A model generated the notes under the pieces. The model worked only from the letters and a program-made list of their open reading frames with translations. It was not told where the DNA came from and made no database searches. DNA of 64,000 nucleotides, taken from Papio anubis. Taxonomy: Eukaryota; Chordata; Mammalia; Primates; Cercopithecidae. The stretch covers positions 133,301,937-133,365,936 of the forward strand of contig NC_044981.1 in assembly GCF_008728515.1 (NCBI RefSeq), given 5' to 3'. The translations under genes were made by a program, and so were the position numbers. Below, piece after piece: positions 12,285 through 23,529 of the stretch (positions are counted from its first letter, which is position 1; every line of letters starts with the position of its first letter).

Positions 12285-12435
12285 GAATTTAGATATCTGG
12301 GTTTTAGTTCCAACTATCGCTCATGTTGGTAACCCTGGGCCATGCTGTAAGTTTGAGGGCTTTCTTTCCTCATGTGCAAGTTAAGAGTTGGAATCTTTAG
12401 GGTGTCTTCTAGCTCTGATGTTCGGTGATTCTTTC
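12285..12435 (+). repeat. MIR-like remnant
   Basis: Shows the ordered cues GGGTTTTAGTTCCAACTATC, TTTCCTCATGTGCAAGTTAA and GTCTTCTAGCTCTGATGTTC that resemble a MIR 3' tail. Confidence 0.45.
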
Positions 12436-13079
12436 TAAACCAACCAATTTGGCGTGCTACTCAACTTTTTGCTTCTGTCTCATCTACTAAGTGGAATGCT
12501 CTGTTTTCGGAAAAGTTAAAACATACACTGCTGAGAGGAAATGGAAATCGAAATTAGAACAGAAGGTTATAAAAAAAAAAAAAAAAAAGAACCTTAAATG
12601 AGTAAAAATCTCCATTCCCAGATGGGCAAGTATCTTTATTTTGAGAAAAAGGGAAAAAGTGTGATCTCTAAATACCACAGAAAAATGTGCTTGAGAGGCC
12701 CTATAAAATGAAGTTTGTGTAAGTACTTAGAAAAGTAAGGTGATCCATGGAGGCTGGCAGGGTTATCCCTAAAAATCCAAACCAGCACAGGTTGAGAGAC
12801 CTGCCTGGAGTATGTTCTAGTGATAGATAAGAAGGTCCATGAGGTTCTGCTTGATTGAATAAGGTACTCGATTAGGAATTAGTAGCATTATATCTATCAA
12901 AAACGTTAAAACATTCTTGGTTGCATTAGTAGAAATATGGTAACAATTAAGGGAGGGAGGGGTCCCACCGTCCCCTGAGCTGGTGACTTCCTTTTGAGTA
13001 GTAGGTGCCATATTATGAAGGGAATATTTCAAATTTAAGAATACTGATCATAGAGGGGATAACAATTAGAAATGAGGTA

Positions 13080-13440
13080 ATACAAAGAATACTTGAACTA
13101 GGGAAATGGTTAGCCTAGGGAAGGAGAAGACAGCTATTTTCAAATTCTTGAAGGGACGTTAGAGAATACATAATAAAGTATTTTTGCCTGTAGAAACACA
13201 ATCATTACGTAGAAGTTTTGGGGACTCATTTTTACCCCAATATAACCAATGGCTTTCTAACAACTCGATCCTGCCTTGTCATAACACTGGAAAATCTTGT
13301 CAATGAAGTGTTCAAGCAAAGGCTGTAAGTATCATATAAAAGGAATTCATGCATTAAGATGGTGATTGGACCAGATGATCGTTAGGGCTCTTGCCAATTT
13401 CACTTTATACTTTTAAGTTAGTTGTTTAGAAATTAGGCTC
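13080..13440 (+). repeat. CR1/L3-like LINE 3' end
   Basis: The phrases GTGTTCAAGCAAAGGCTGTA and GATTGGACCAGATGATCGTT recall the 3' end of old CR1/L3 LINEs. Identity is low, so this is tentative. Confidence 0.45.
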
Positions 13441-13719
13441 TGTTTTCTCCTAGAAACATTTTTATAAGTGGACATTAGGATCCAAGGTCAAAAAAGTTCA
13501 TTCAACTCATGATGTTTTCTAATTCTTCAATTGAAAATGCATTCTTGAGTCTGAGAAACACATGATTTTCAGGTACATAAGGGTGAAGAGGAGGATCATT
13601 AACCTTACCTTTGCTAAGCAAAGATCTAGCCTGTGGCTGAATTATAAAAGAACTGACGAAACATTCTGGAATCCATGTGGCAGATCTCAGGAATGCCTTA
13701 GGATGAAATCAACACCTGG

Positions 13720-13920
13720 AACTAATCCCCACATGACTGATGGTTTTCCACTTGCTAGCTGTGGGATCTTAGGTATTTTCCTTTGTAAAATATAATACTT
13801 CCAGCAATATAAATAAATGTAAATAAAACAATTAATAGTGTGGAGATCAAATGAAATAACAGATACGAAACGCCTGGCAGAGTACTGGACACGTAGTAGT
13901 TATTCACTAAATGCAGGAAT
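13720..13920 (+). repeat. MIR remnant
   Basis: Contains TTGCTAGCTGTGGGATCTTA, the MIR core motif for the 'tagctgtgtgacctt' region, then CGCCTGGCAGAGTACTGGAC and GTAGTTATTCACTAAATG of the 3' part. Confidence 0.6.
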
Positions 13921-14779
13921 TCCTCAGATTGTCTATGTGGGTATAATTTTTCCAGTTTTCAAAGAACTTCCACATACATTATCCCATTTGATTTTTCATA
14001 ATAACTCTATGTGGTAGGCAAGGTAGGTGAAATATCCATATTTTACAAAGGATGAAAGGATGCTTGGAGTGAATGACCAGTTTCCTTGAATGATGGTTAT
14101 TTGGCCTCCCATTGAATAAATATTTCTAGTGCAAGGAGCACATCGCTTAACCAATTCCATCGTGGACACTAAGGAAGAGAATGAGATATTCAAGAGTTTT
14201 CAAGATCTGCACTCAAGACAACATTTCCCACCCATTACTGGTATGGAATACAACCGCAGCACATGAGCTGTAAAGAGTGTAGTGACCATGACCGTCTTTG
14301 TTGTATTGGTGGTAAGAATGTACATTGGCATAGCCTGTGGAAGAAGCAATTCAGGTATGTGTATTGAAAACCTTAGACATATTCATCTTTTGGTCTTATA
14401 ATTTCCTAACTACTTATTAATTTTAAGAATAATTGGAAATAATGAAAAAGTTTGATGCATAGAGGAGCTCATCAGAGTATAGTTTCTAATAGTGAAAAAC
14501 TGGAAACACTCTCAATAGCCTACCATGGTCTATTAAAAGAGAAGAAACTGGAAAGGCAGAGTGTTCCAGAGATAAGGAGTCAGACTTTGGAGTCTGACTC
14601 GCTAGAATCAAATTCTTACTCTGCCTTTTACTAGTGATGTGAGTGGGTTGGTTACTTAAGATAGCTAATTCTTATTAACTCGACTAAAAATAGAAAGACT
14701 ATGTTTTATGGAGCCGTTATGAGAATTACATATATATTGAATGAAAATTCTTTAGCCCTGGGCTGGTGAAAGTACTAAT

Positions 14780-15130
14780 TCTTATCATTACTATATAGTA
14801 CTTACGCCATTTATTAAACATTCAGTATATGTGAGTCATTTAACAAACATTATCTTTTAAAACTCTGATAAAAATCTTTGATGTCTGTGCTGTTAATATC
14901 CTCATTTGACAGATGAGGATACAGAAATAGTCTGCGGCCAAACCACCCTGAAAGCATCTGATCTTTTCGTATCTGGAAAGCTAAGCAGGGTTGGGCCTGG
15001 TTAGTACTTGGATGTGAAACTGAGAAATAGATTGGCTAGGTAGCTTTCTCAAATTCACACAGATGGTCGGTTACAGTGCTGGGATTTGAACACCAGCAGT
15101 CTGACTTGAGCCCATGCTCCAATCAAGGCT
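14780..15130 (+). repeat. MIR interrupted by a 5S rRNA pseudogene
   Basis: Left part: TTAACAAACATTATCTTTTA to CATTTGACAGATGAGGATAC. Right part: GAAACTGAGAAATAG then CTTTCTCAAATTCACACAGA and TGGGATTTGAACACCAGCAG. Together they form one MIR in consensus order once the inserted 5S copy is removed. Confidence 0.7.
14930..15014 (+). pseudogene. 5S rRNA pseudogene, 3'-truncated
   Basis: Bases 14930-15014 follow 5S rRNA from its start: GTCTGCGGCC, ACCACCCTGAA, then AGCTAAGCAGGGTTGGGCCT and GGTTAGTACTTGGATG. The last third of the gene is absent, and many internal bases differ, including in the promoter-box region. It is therefore not expected to give functional 5S rRNA. It lies inside a MIR. CAGAAATAG before it and GAGAAATAG after it suggest target-site duplication, i.e. 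insertion by L1 machinery. Confidence 0.88.
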
Positions 15131-15240
15131 ATGTGACCTCCAATGCTATAAATAGTTGTGTGTCTCTGTGTGTATATATACTTAATACTTAACATAAAAT
15201 CATATTAGACACACACATTTATATGATGTTTAGAAACAGT

Positions 15241-15554
15241 TTTTATTTATTTATTTATTTTTATTTTTTGGAGAAGGAGTCTCACTCTGTTGCCCAGGCT
15301 GGAGTGCAGTGGCACGATCTCAGCTCACTGCAACTTCTGCCTCCCTGGTTCAAGCGATTCTCCTGCCTCAGCCTCCTGAGTAGCTGGGACTACAGGCACA
15401 CACCGCCACACCAGGCTATTTTTTTTGTATTTTAGTAGAGAAGGGGTTTCACCGTTGTTGCCCACGCTGGTCTCTAACTCCTGAGCTCAGGTAATTTGCC
15501 CACCTTGGCCTCCCAAAGTGCTAGGATTACAGGCGTGAGTCACCCTGCCCGGCC
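15241..15554 (-). mobile_element. Alu with target-site duplication
   Basis: Reverse-complement Alu with a TTTA-rich tail on the left and GAGTCACCCTGCCCGGCC on the right. TAGAAACAGTTTT on the left matches TAGAAATAGTTTT on the right. Confidence 0.92.
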
Positions 15555-15858
15555 TAGAAATAGTTTTAGTGGTGTATTATCAGTTTCTAAAAACAGGACA
15601 CCAAATTGTATAGAGGTAGGACACCTACTATGCAGATAAAAAGGCCTGAAAACCAACATGGTTGCCTCTGTCGTGGTATTATAGGTGGCTTTTATTCTCG
15701 ATTCTGGATATTTCTGTGTTTTCCAACATTTCAACTGAAAATGTACTGTTTTGTAAACAAAATTAAAGGAAGAAGTATAGGTAAGTCATTCAACAAAGAT
15801 GTAAGAATAGGTTTTGATAGGTTATATTTCCTTCAATTCTAATAGCACAGTGTACTAG

Positions 15859-15996
15859 ATATCCTGAATAATCTTCCTTCTGAAATGACTCAGAAAACTA
15901 GGTAAAAATTAGAAAGCAATGGGGATAATATCCTGAATAATCTTCCTTCTGAAATGACTCAGAAAACTAGGTAAAAATTAGAAAGCAATGGGGATA
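15859..15996. repeat. Perfect 69-base tandem duplication
   Basis: Bases 15859-15927 are repeated without a mismatch at 15928-15996, and the four bases ATAT follow again at 15997-16000. Each copy contains TGACTCA (15886-15892 and 15955-15961). The block ends nine bases before the donor of the exon at 16011, so it lies at the 5' end of the intron in transcript sense. Confidence 0.95.
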
Positions 15997-16010
15997 ATAT
16001 AAACACTTAC

Positions 16011-16179
16011 ATGTGTCAGAACTGGGGTGGGTGTAGGAAAGGCTGGGGTGGGAACTGGCTCAGGCTGGATAACTATTTCAGCTGGAGCTGCTCCATCTTC
16101 ATCTTCACGGAGTTTCTGATGGACAGAGCGACCAATGTCAGCGTTTTTGAAGGATACAGGCCTTGCAAAGTCCATGGGG
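16011..16179 (-). CDS. LAMA2: LAMA2 window exon 14: LG3 end and proline-rich linker
   Basis: A 169-base exon: one base completing valine, then 56 codons; acceptor CTATTAG, donor GTAAGT. It encodes PMDFARPVSFKNADIGRSVH, QKLREDEDGAAPAEIVI and QPEPVPTPAFPTPTPVLTH. The first part ends LG3. The second is the acidic then Pro/Thr-rich linker that separates LG1-3 from LG4-5. Human and mouse have cysteine at the serine of IGRS (codon 16125-16127), and human reads CA where this reads SV. The donor is followed within a few bases by a perfect 69-base tandem duplication. Confidence 0.95.
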
Positions 16180-16414
16180 CTAATAGAATGTAATAAAATA
16201 AGATTTTTTCATTTTCATTTTTTTGCTTCCTTAGAATTAAGCCCAATCTCTGCATGCCGTTTTAAGTCCATCAGTGTGCTTTTCTCAGTCTAAATTGAAC
16301 ATCCTCATTGTTTCCCTCCTCCCCTGCATAGCGTAGACAATGTAGATGCATTGGGACCCCGATACCGAAAAATAAAAATAAGAATTAGTAGTAGTAATGA
16401 GGAGATCCACTTAC
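16180..16414 (-). other. LAMA2: LAMA2 short intron (235 bases)
   Basis: A compact intron between the two last LG3 exons. No repeat was recognised. Confidence 0.85.
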
Positions 16415-16591
16415 ACAGAGTTAATAACAAGATTCCACACACAGCCTTCAAAAGGAGGAATATTTCTGAGTGGAGAAGGTTGAAATTCAGGCGGAGCACC
16501 CCCAACGAAAAGCTTTTTAACTTCAAGAGGCTGTTCAACTGTCAGGTTTTGCATATATCTTCTGTTTTCATCGACTTGAACTGTAAAGATG
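16415..16591 (-). CDS. LAMA2: LAMA2 window exon 13: LG3
   Basis: A 177-base exon: one base completing glycine, 58 codons, then GT of a valine codon; acceptor TTTATCAG, donor GTAAGT. It encodes IFTVQVDENRRYMQNLTVEQ, PLEVKKLFVGGAPPEFQPSP and LRNIPPFEGCVWNLVINS. LFVGGAPP and the GCVW cysteine are LG3 hallmarks, and NLT is a sequon. Leucine in QPLEV and valine in GCVW replace isoleucines of human as remembered. The GCVW cysteine normally pairs with the cysteine that is replaced by serine in the next exon. Confidence 0.96.
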
Positions 16592-18109
16592 CTGATAAAA
16601 TATTAAAAATAAGTATAAATCACATCTCATTCAATACAGTTGGAAATCAAATTCTTTCCTGCCACCCTTCACCCCTCTCAACCATAGCTTTTAAGGGAGC
16701 CAAAATTGGATGGTTAGGAATTCTACACTAAGCAAACGCAGTTCTCAGGATCTCGTCCCATGACACCCTTGTTCACTCTTCCTGAAAGTTTATACCGAAA
16801 CCAGGTCATGGTGCGCTGCAGCATTAGCCTCTGGTGGAGTTGACAACAGCACTGTGCAGCCCAACACATGAGGTTGTGACAACTGAGGCTTCTGTACTGT
16901 GCAGTAATGTCTAATTGTATAAGGGTCGGCGGGTTTAGCATAGCGTGGGGTCTTTCTTGGGTTGTGCTGGCTATTATCTTCTTGCTGGGGAACAAACCAT
17001 CCTCCTGAGAGCTTAGATTGCAGGAATCAACAGCAAACACTTAAAGCACATTTTATAAAGAATGTAGCTGATGGCTTTTGAATAGAAGAGGCAGGCAAGA
17101 ACACCCTGCTAATTGTTCCTTGCAATGATTTTCCTTAGTGGCTGTTTCATTAATTTCCCTAATTTGCTTATGAGAGATAACTCACACACTGCTAATTGAG
17201 AACCTCATGCTACTTATTTACAACAATCCTTGGAACCCTGGGCCAAGAATCAGAAGGAGACAAAGAGTTCTGATGAAAATGACCAAAGGCATTTTCTCTT
17301 TTGTTCCGGAAGCAAGTTTTGAGTTTCGGTCTTAACAGTCATCACAGTGCTATTAGTCATAAGCATTAGTCACTAGCCTGAGGATCATGAATGGATTACT
17401 GAAAGCTTACTTTATATGTGGAGAGAAAACCAAAGTACTTGGGTGGAAACCTCAGTCCTAAAGTGCCCTCTTACTTGATTTTATGAAGAAAAACCACATG
17501 TAGAACTGGAAAAAACAATAAGCCAGGGTAAAGATGCTCCGAATTGGCACTTTAAAAGCAAGAGAATTCAAAAGTAAGAGAAAGGGACAAAAAATGGATT
17601 TTGCTGTTGCTCAAAATGTCACTGTTAAGGGGGTGAAGAAGCCACCGGTAAAATTTAGTTTCAAAGAGAAAATAGGGGAAAATGACATACTTTTGAGGTT
17701 TCTTTCTTTACCAAACTATGGAAAAATGTGTTGGCAAAACCAGAAGGTTCAGCTTCCTTGCTAAGAGTGTCGGTGGTTTTCTGAGACGAGAATTTCAGAA
17801 AACCACTCACTTCCGGGTATGTGTGACTCATTGAGAAACCCCTCCCCCACACCCTTTTTCCCCTTTAGCTGAAAGCAGCCTCTTAGCAACATGATATCAC
17901 AGGGATCCTAAGGGTTTTAATGAGGGATATAAGCCTCTCTTAAAGATTGTCCAAGGAGAGTAAATCTCTGTTCTTGATCAGAATTTTACAAAGCTAGAGG
18001 CCTTCCTCTTTATGGTGTAGCCTCTCTTTGTAGTGTGGTTCTGCCACAAGGACCATCATAGTGACCCTTTTTTTTTTTTTTTTTTAAACCAGTTCACAGG
18101 GTGGTGACG

Positions 18110-18330
18110 GAGAATGAGTGTGGGCTTTCAGGAGGAACATACTGGAATTAAGTACTAGTGTGGAAGCCTACTAGCTGTGTGACCTTGGGCAAGTTATTTA
18201 ATTACGCTCAGGTCCATTTCATTCATTTATAAGATGGAGATAAAAATGCCTACTTCAAACAGCGGAAAATATTAATTAAGGGATTCCCCTGAAGCTGTAT
18301 TACTTAATAAGGGCATTGCTAGAAAACTAT
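18110..18330 (+). repeat. MIR
   Basis: Contains CTAGCTGTGTGACCTTGGGC then AAGTTATTTAATTACGCTCA and ATAAGATGGAGATAAAAATG, a clear MIR core. Confidence 0.75.
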
Positions 18331-19429
18331 AGCTAAATCCTGCTCATATTTTACCTTTTAGGAGCACCAAATCTAGATCATTTATTTAGTTTTCATTGAG
18401 AAGGACATTGTCAATAAGTCCATTATGATTCTGGTGTGTTTTCCATTTTTAAAAGTGTTTATTTAACAGCTTTTAGTGAGGCCTACTATGTGTAAAAAGG
18501 TACATTAAACTTTGTATTACTTTAGGATTGTAATAGGTCAGCTTTATTTATTTATTTTCTTACAGTTTCAATGGCCGATTCTTAGAGTTTCATAATTACC
18601 TTATTACTTATACCCTATTTCTTATTTGTTTGGAATATGGGTTTAAGATTTTTTTTTAAAAGCATATCAATTGGATTGCATACTTGGAAGAAGATATTAA
18701 GAGAAATAAGTGTCCTAGCATTTGTTATTTACATGATAAATAAAATCTAATCTTTTTTTCTGTTTGAACATACTTTGGATGTTAAGAAAGAAAATATTTA
18801 GGTTTCAGTGTTAAAATCTTTATCTCATTCTGGAAACCCCAAGTGACTCCTAAAATATCTCACCCTACTTTGTGACCTTTAGCCTATTCCTGTACCTGTG
18901 TGAAGAAAGCTTTCCCAGAAGAAAAACTCAGCTCATTTGCTTGTCCTATTTGCTTAAGTAACTACTTCAGGCTCTTAGGGTTTGATGTTTTTGTCCAGTG
19001 AGAACTACTGGCCACCAAGGCAGACACCAGGAGAAGGCTCAGAGGACAAAGCAGATATAGGAGGCAGAGGTCACTGGAGTGCCAAGAAATTAGATACCAA
19101 AGTGACTGAAGGGAAATTTTTCCAGATGAAGGGGTGGAAGGGAGAGAGAATGAGGGAGGTGGAGTAAAGAGAGGCAGAGGGCAAGGGAGAAAGAGCTTCT
19201 TGAGAAGCTTGGCCCCCAATTTGGTAAAAATCCAATTATTTTGTGAGGTGGTATTAAAGCTATCATTTTGTCCAGGATTTTAGGAAAAGAAATGATGATT
19301 GACATGCATAGTCTGAAAAGTGTTGGGATAAAGCAAATATCTCAAAATTAATAATCATATATCATAATCAACATTAAGTAATATAAACATTTATAGTCAC
19401 ACAAAAATGTAAGAATAATCTCTCGGCTG

Positions 19430-19620
19430 TGCACAGATGGAGGTATTTGAGTCAAATATGTCTCATTTAATACCTGACCCTGTTATTTGTAGTATATGAT
19501 TTTGAGCAAGTTAGTTAATATTTTCTCATCTGTGATGAAAGGATGTTATTACAGATCTCACATACATTTAGAACAATTAAAACAAATCATCTTTGTCTAG
19601 TATGTTACACAAATCATGCC
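19430..19620 (+). repeat. MIR remnant
   Basis: GATTTTGAGCAAGTTAGTTA and TTTTCTCATCTGTGATGAAA follow the MIR core order at low identity. Confidence 0.5.
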
Positions 19621-20153
19621 ATAGAATAGGCATATAAAGCATTAAAAAATGTTTCTGGGTGAAGTTCTCATGGTCACTCGTGATCTCTGGTTAATCAGTT
19701 TAATGTGGCACTTGCTTATAGAGTAGATGGCATTTTAACCTTAGAGTGCCAAATGAGCCATTATGGTAGCAAATGTGTTCTTGTTTTGGCACAGAGCTCA
19801 GTGACTACACTCTAATATATCTAATATATTATCCTGTAATTAACAATGAATGGCAAAACTGTTTGTTTATATGGCCAATTAACTAAATGACCAGTTTCCA
19901 GTGATGTACCATATACTGAACTTAATCAAATAAAGGTTGGATTGATGGTCAACAGCTGTGAAGTTGGCATAATAAAATGCCCTTCTTAAAGAAGCACCTG
20001 TTAAAAGGACACTTTGGTACAACAGTGTAATGCATTTGGGAATTCCAGAATTCTTTCTCAACAAATAACACATTTTGAGTGATTTTGGTCAACTAATTTC
20101 TCAAATCTGCAGTTATTTATTGAAATTCTTTAACATTTAAATGTGTGTGTGTG

Positions 20154-20489
20154 GTTTTTTTGTTTTGTTTTGTTTTGTTTTGTTTTGTTTCTTCCGAGAT
20201 GGAGTCCTAGATGGAGTCTTGCTCTGTTGCCTAGTCTGGAGTGCAGTGGTGCGATCTCAGCTCACTGCAACCTCTGTCCCCCGGGTTTAAGCAATTCTCC
20301 TGCCTCAGTCTCCAGAGTAGCTGTGATAACAGGGGCTCACTAATATGTCTGGCCAATTTTTTTTGCATGTTTAGTAGAGACGGGATTTCACCATGTTGGC
20401 CAGGCTGGTCTCGAACTCCTGACCTCATGACCCACCTGCCTCGGCCTCCCAAAATGCTGCGATTACAGGCGTGAGCCACCGTGCCTGAC
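20154..20489 (-). mobile_element. Alu with TTTTG tract
   Basis: Reverse-complement Alu whose tail is a run of TTTTG units (20155-20190). GATGGAGTCCTAGATGGAGTC near 20200 is a short tandem duplication within the Alu. The right end is GTGAGCCACCGTGCCTGAC. Confidence 0.9.
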
Positions 20490-20793
20490 TAAAGTTTAAA
20501 TCTTTTAAAAAGTCCTTTCCACAATGAAAAGGATTAAAGTTTGTCAAAGTGTCTAACATCTAATCTAGAAGACATGTAAAACCAGGATTCTAAAACATTC
20601 TAAGATTCAAATGAGAGCATTCAGTTTGCATTTCTCCTCACGGACCAAGTCTGCAATATCTGGCTATTAGATTAGTAAAAGTTCTTAGTTTGCCCAAATA
20701 TTGATCCCTCATTTGTCTCAATCATGGTTTCTAAACATCTCAGTAGCCATTCTGCATGAATGCTTAGTATCAATTCAACTTAAAGCCTAATCC

Positions 20794-20795
20794 TC

Positions 20796-20826
<31 letters not shown>
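20794..20826. repeat. AAT trinucleotide microsatellite
   Basis: An uninterrupted run of about ten TAA/AAT units, likely variable in length between individuals. Confidence 0.9.
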
Positions 20827-20828
<2 letters not shown>

Positions 20829-21891
20829 TCTGAGGAAAGCTTTGCTATTTACTTAGAAGGTAAGAAATCTTTATTACTTATCTAAATGTTTTCCACAAGA
20901 GGGTAATTAGTAAATGTAGGTCTTTCACTGCAGGATAGTATCAGCTTGGCCGAACTACTGCTACATATTCATACTCATTACATTTAAAAGTATCCTCTGT
21001 GTTTTGACACCTCATCAAATTGGATTTCCAGTTCTTTTCTGTGTCTTCAGTCTGATACATGGATTGCTGGCTTGGAGGTCTGAAGCCCCTGAAGTCTCTG
21101 GGTTTCTGTTTCCTTTTTCTCTAATTGTTCTTCTAAACTAAGTATCTCTCTGAGTTGTCATACAGTATTTTGGTGAAAAATACAGATGACTTTCCTAATA
21201 AAGTAAGTATAAAGTATCGCAGCATTCTAAAGAAAGTCATCAGTTTGTGCATGAGTGAAGCCAATTCCCAGGCCCAGGGCTGGGGGCAAGTGCTCTGGTA
21301 GATTTGTAGAAAGGTGACCAATCTCAGGGCGGCAGTCATTTTCCTCCCCTCCCTTGATTCTGTTCCCTCAGGAAGCCACTCTGCAGGTACCCTGCAAACC
21401 TTGGGAAGGGGGACAGGGACAAGATGTGCACTTAATAGGCTCAGTAGGTCCTGCAGTTGCTGCCACACTCCGTATCTGTGATAGCTAAGCAGCTGCCATA
21501 ACCGCTTTGGAACCTGAACGAGACAGCAGCCGCCAAAGCCTGCTGGTTCCAGTGGAGCTGTTTTGTGTGTTTCGCTGTGTGCGTACCTTATTTGAGGAGG
21601 GGCAGAGAGAGAGATTTTTCTTATTTATACCTTCAGAAAATGCATTTGGTTTTTCCAAAGGTAGAGATAACTGCACAAATAGAAATGTTAAGGGTGGAAC
21701 TCCTAAGGGCCGAGGCAAATGAGGTTCCCGAAGTATGAAAAGTAAAGAAGAGGGAATTAAGCTACTGTATCCTTTTGCAAGGCACAGTAGGTACACACAC
21801 ACAGAGGTTCAGGCAGATACTGATGGATACTGGTGCTAGCAAAGGAAGTTCACCTGAGTTACAATCATAAATATTTTAGTGCTATTGTTAC

Positions 21892-22040
21892 CCTCTAGTT
21901 CGCTCTACATGAACGGAATGTTCTCTTCCATCATGAAACAGATTCGGCTCTGGTCTGACTACAATTTTCCTCATTGTTCGTGCCCCTGTGGAGAGATGCA
22001 CTTCCAGACGGCCCCTGTTGAGGAGTATTGCATAATAGGC
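21892..22040 (-). CDS. LAMA2: LAMA2 window exon 12: LG3 core
   Basis: A 149-base exon of 49 codons plus GG of a glycine codon; acceptor TTTTGCAG, donor GTAACA. It encodes AYYAILLNRGRLEVHLSTGA, RTMRKIVVRPEPNLFHDG and REHSVHVERTR. NRGRLEVHL and HDGREHSVHVERT are LG-fold strands. Alanine in YYAILL and valine in KIVVRP replace valine and isoleucine of the human protein as remembered. The exon has no in-frame ATG upstream, so start-codon-based scans overlook it. Confidence 0.95.
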
Positions 22041-23529
22041 CTGCAAAAGCAAGTGGTTATTGAAGATTAAACAGAAGTCTCATTTATGACTTAGCTTTAG
22101 AGATTCCCTAGCAGAACCACAGGTTCATCTGCTCTGAGAACTTACCTGAGAAATTAAGACTTTTCTCAAATGGTTTTGAAAACAGCTGGAAATATCTTTC
22201 TAATAAGTTACCATTTATGCTTGTGAGATGATCTGCAAAGTGGATATATTAATATAGCAGTTCTCTGCAAAGCAGATTTGTGATGCTGAAAGTAACAGCT
22301 GTGCTTGCGTTGGTCCTCTAACTTACAAAACCCATCAGGAGACAAAGTGTGTCAACAAAATCCCTGTCCTTTATATTCACAAGTGGATAGCTAGCTTCTG
22401 AGAATCAGGACTGACTCTCAACCTTGTGGCATTCTGAGTATTTAGACTTCAATTTGTTCTCTGAGCTGGTGGAATAGATTGCTATCACAAACATGTAACC
22501 TGCCTCCCACATTTAGAAAGAAGGAAGATAAATTTTCATCCACAAACATGCCTGCTTTCTTCTTGCTGCTGTTACTATAGCAACCAGTGTGGTTTTGATA
22601 TCCCATCATGAACCCCAGGGAGCCTAAATGCAGTCCTTGTCCCTAGAGCTGATGCCACGTGCTCTCCCTTTCTTGTGGAGTATGGGAGCACCTGACGCAC
22701 AGTGATGGCTCAGTTCTCCATGAGTCATCTGTGGTGGTAGAGACAGTTTCCATCAAACATCATCATGTTCCAGTAATTTACTAAATCATGTATGTCGTTA
22801 CATGTCCTCCACAAAACATTTTGAGGATCTGGATAAGTGCTCACCATCTGTCAAAGGGAAATCACAAACTACTCACTCAATTAAAAATTCCTTAGCTCAT
22901 GGATTGTTCGACATATCAAACCCATTTAGCAGAACGGAATCACAAATAACTCTATAGGTATCAAAACTGTTAGCTTTGAAGTATGAAACATGTCAATTTA
23001 ACCAGCACTGAATCTAAATCTAATTATGTATAACAGATTTACACTATTTAACATTGGGTCCTCCTTCAGATAGCATATACTATGATATTTTATAAACTAG
23101 ATATGAGTTATTAAAATGTTAAAACATTAAAATGTCATTTTAACTTAATTTATACTATAGTACTTAGTGTTTTCTTATTGTAATTGTTTTAATAGGAATC
23201 TGTTTTATTTTAGGCACTATCCTGAAAGCTGGTGATTCACATTCATTCTTTTGTCTTGAGGGGGAGAAATTTGGAGCCAGTAGGTAGTGTTTAAAAATCT
23301 GGCAATGATGAAGGAATCAAGTATCCTTTAGTGGAAATCTATTTCAGAATATTTGATCTGGTCTTCTTATTATAACTAGCTTATCATTTGCAATAGTGAG
23401 AAAAAAGTTTATTTTTCAAGATAAAGAAAATAATTTAAGAGGGCATTTGTGTTTTATATTTATTTAGTGCTTATTATGTGTAGTAAGAAATGAAATAAAA
23501 TAACACTTTTCTCCTACTCTTCAAAAATA

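Larger units (their letters stand above)
5798..16010 (-). other. LAMA2: LAMA2 10.2 kb intron, largest in window
   Basis: In plus-strand order: a Maf/AP-1/E-box group (6468-6913), an old Alu (8382), Alus at 10900 and 11957, MIR remnants (11450-11640, 12285-12435), a CR1/L3-like 3' end (13080-13440), MIR (13720-13920), a MIR with inserted 5S rRNA pseudogene (14780-15130), an Alu (15241) and the 69-base duplication (15859-15996). The stretches 7260-8380 and 8730-10890 show nothing I can name. Confidence 0.8.
16592..21891 (-). other. LAMA2: LAMA2 5.3 kb intron
   Basis: Contents in plus-strand order: an 18-base T run (18068-18085), a MIR (18110-18330), a second MIR-like piece (19430-19620), a minus-strand Alu with a TTTTG tract (20154-20489) and an AAT trinucleotide repeat (20794-20826). 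The sequence from 16592 to 18060 and from 20830 to 21891 is unassigned. Confidence 0.75.

Noticed and set aside
14930..15014. Functional 5S rRNA gene
   Set aside because: The last third is missing and many internal bases differ, so it is called a pseudogene.
16351..16731. Plus-strand open frame of 126 codons
   Set aside because: It overlaps the LG3 exon at 16415-16591 in antisense and has no family features.
21485..21802. Minus-strand open frame of 105 codons upstream of an exon
   Set aside because: It is intronic, lies in another frame from LAMA2, and carries no known motif.
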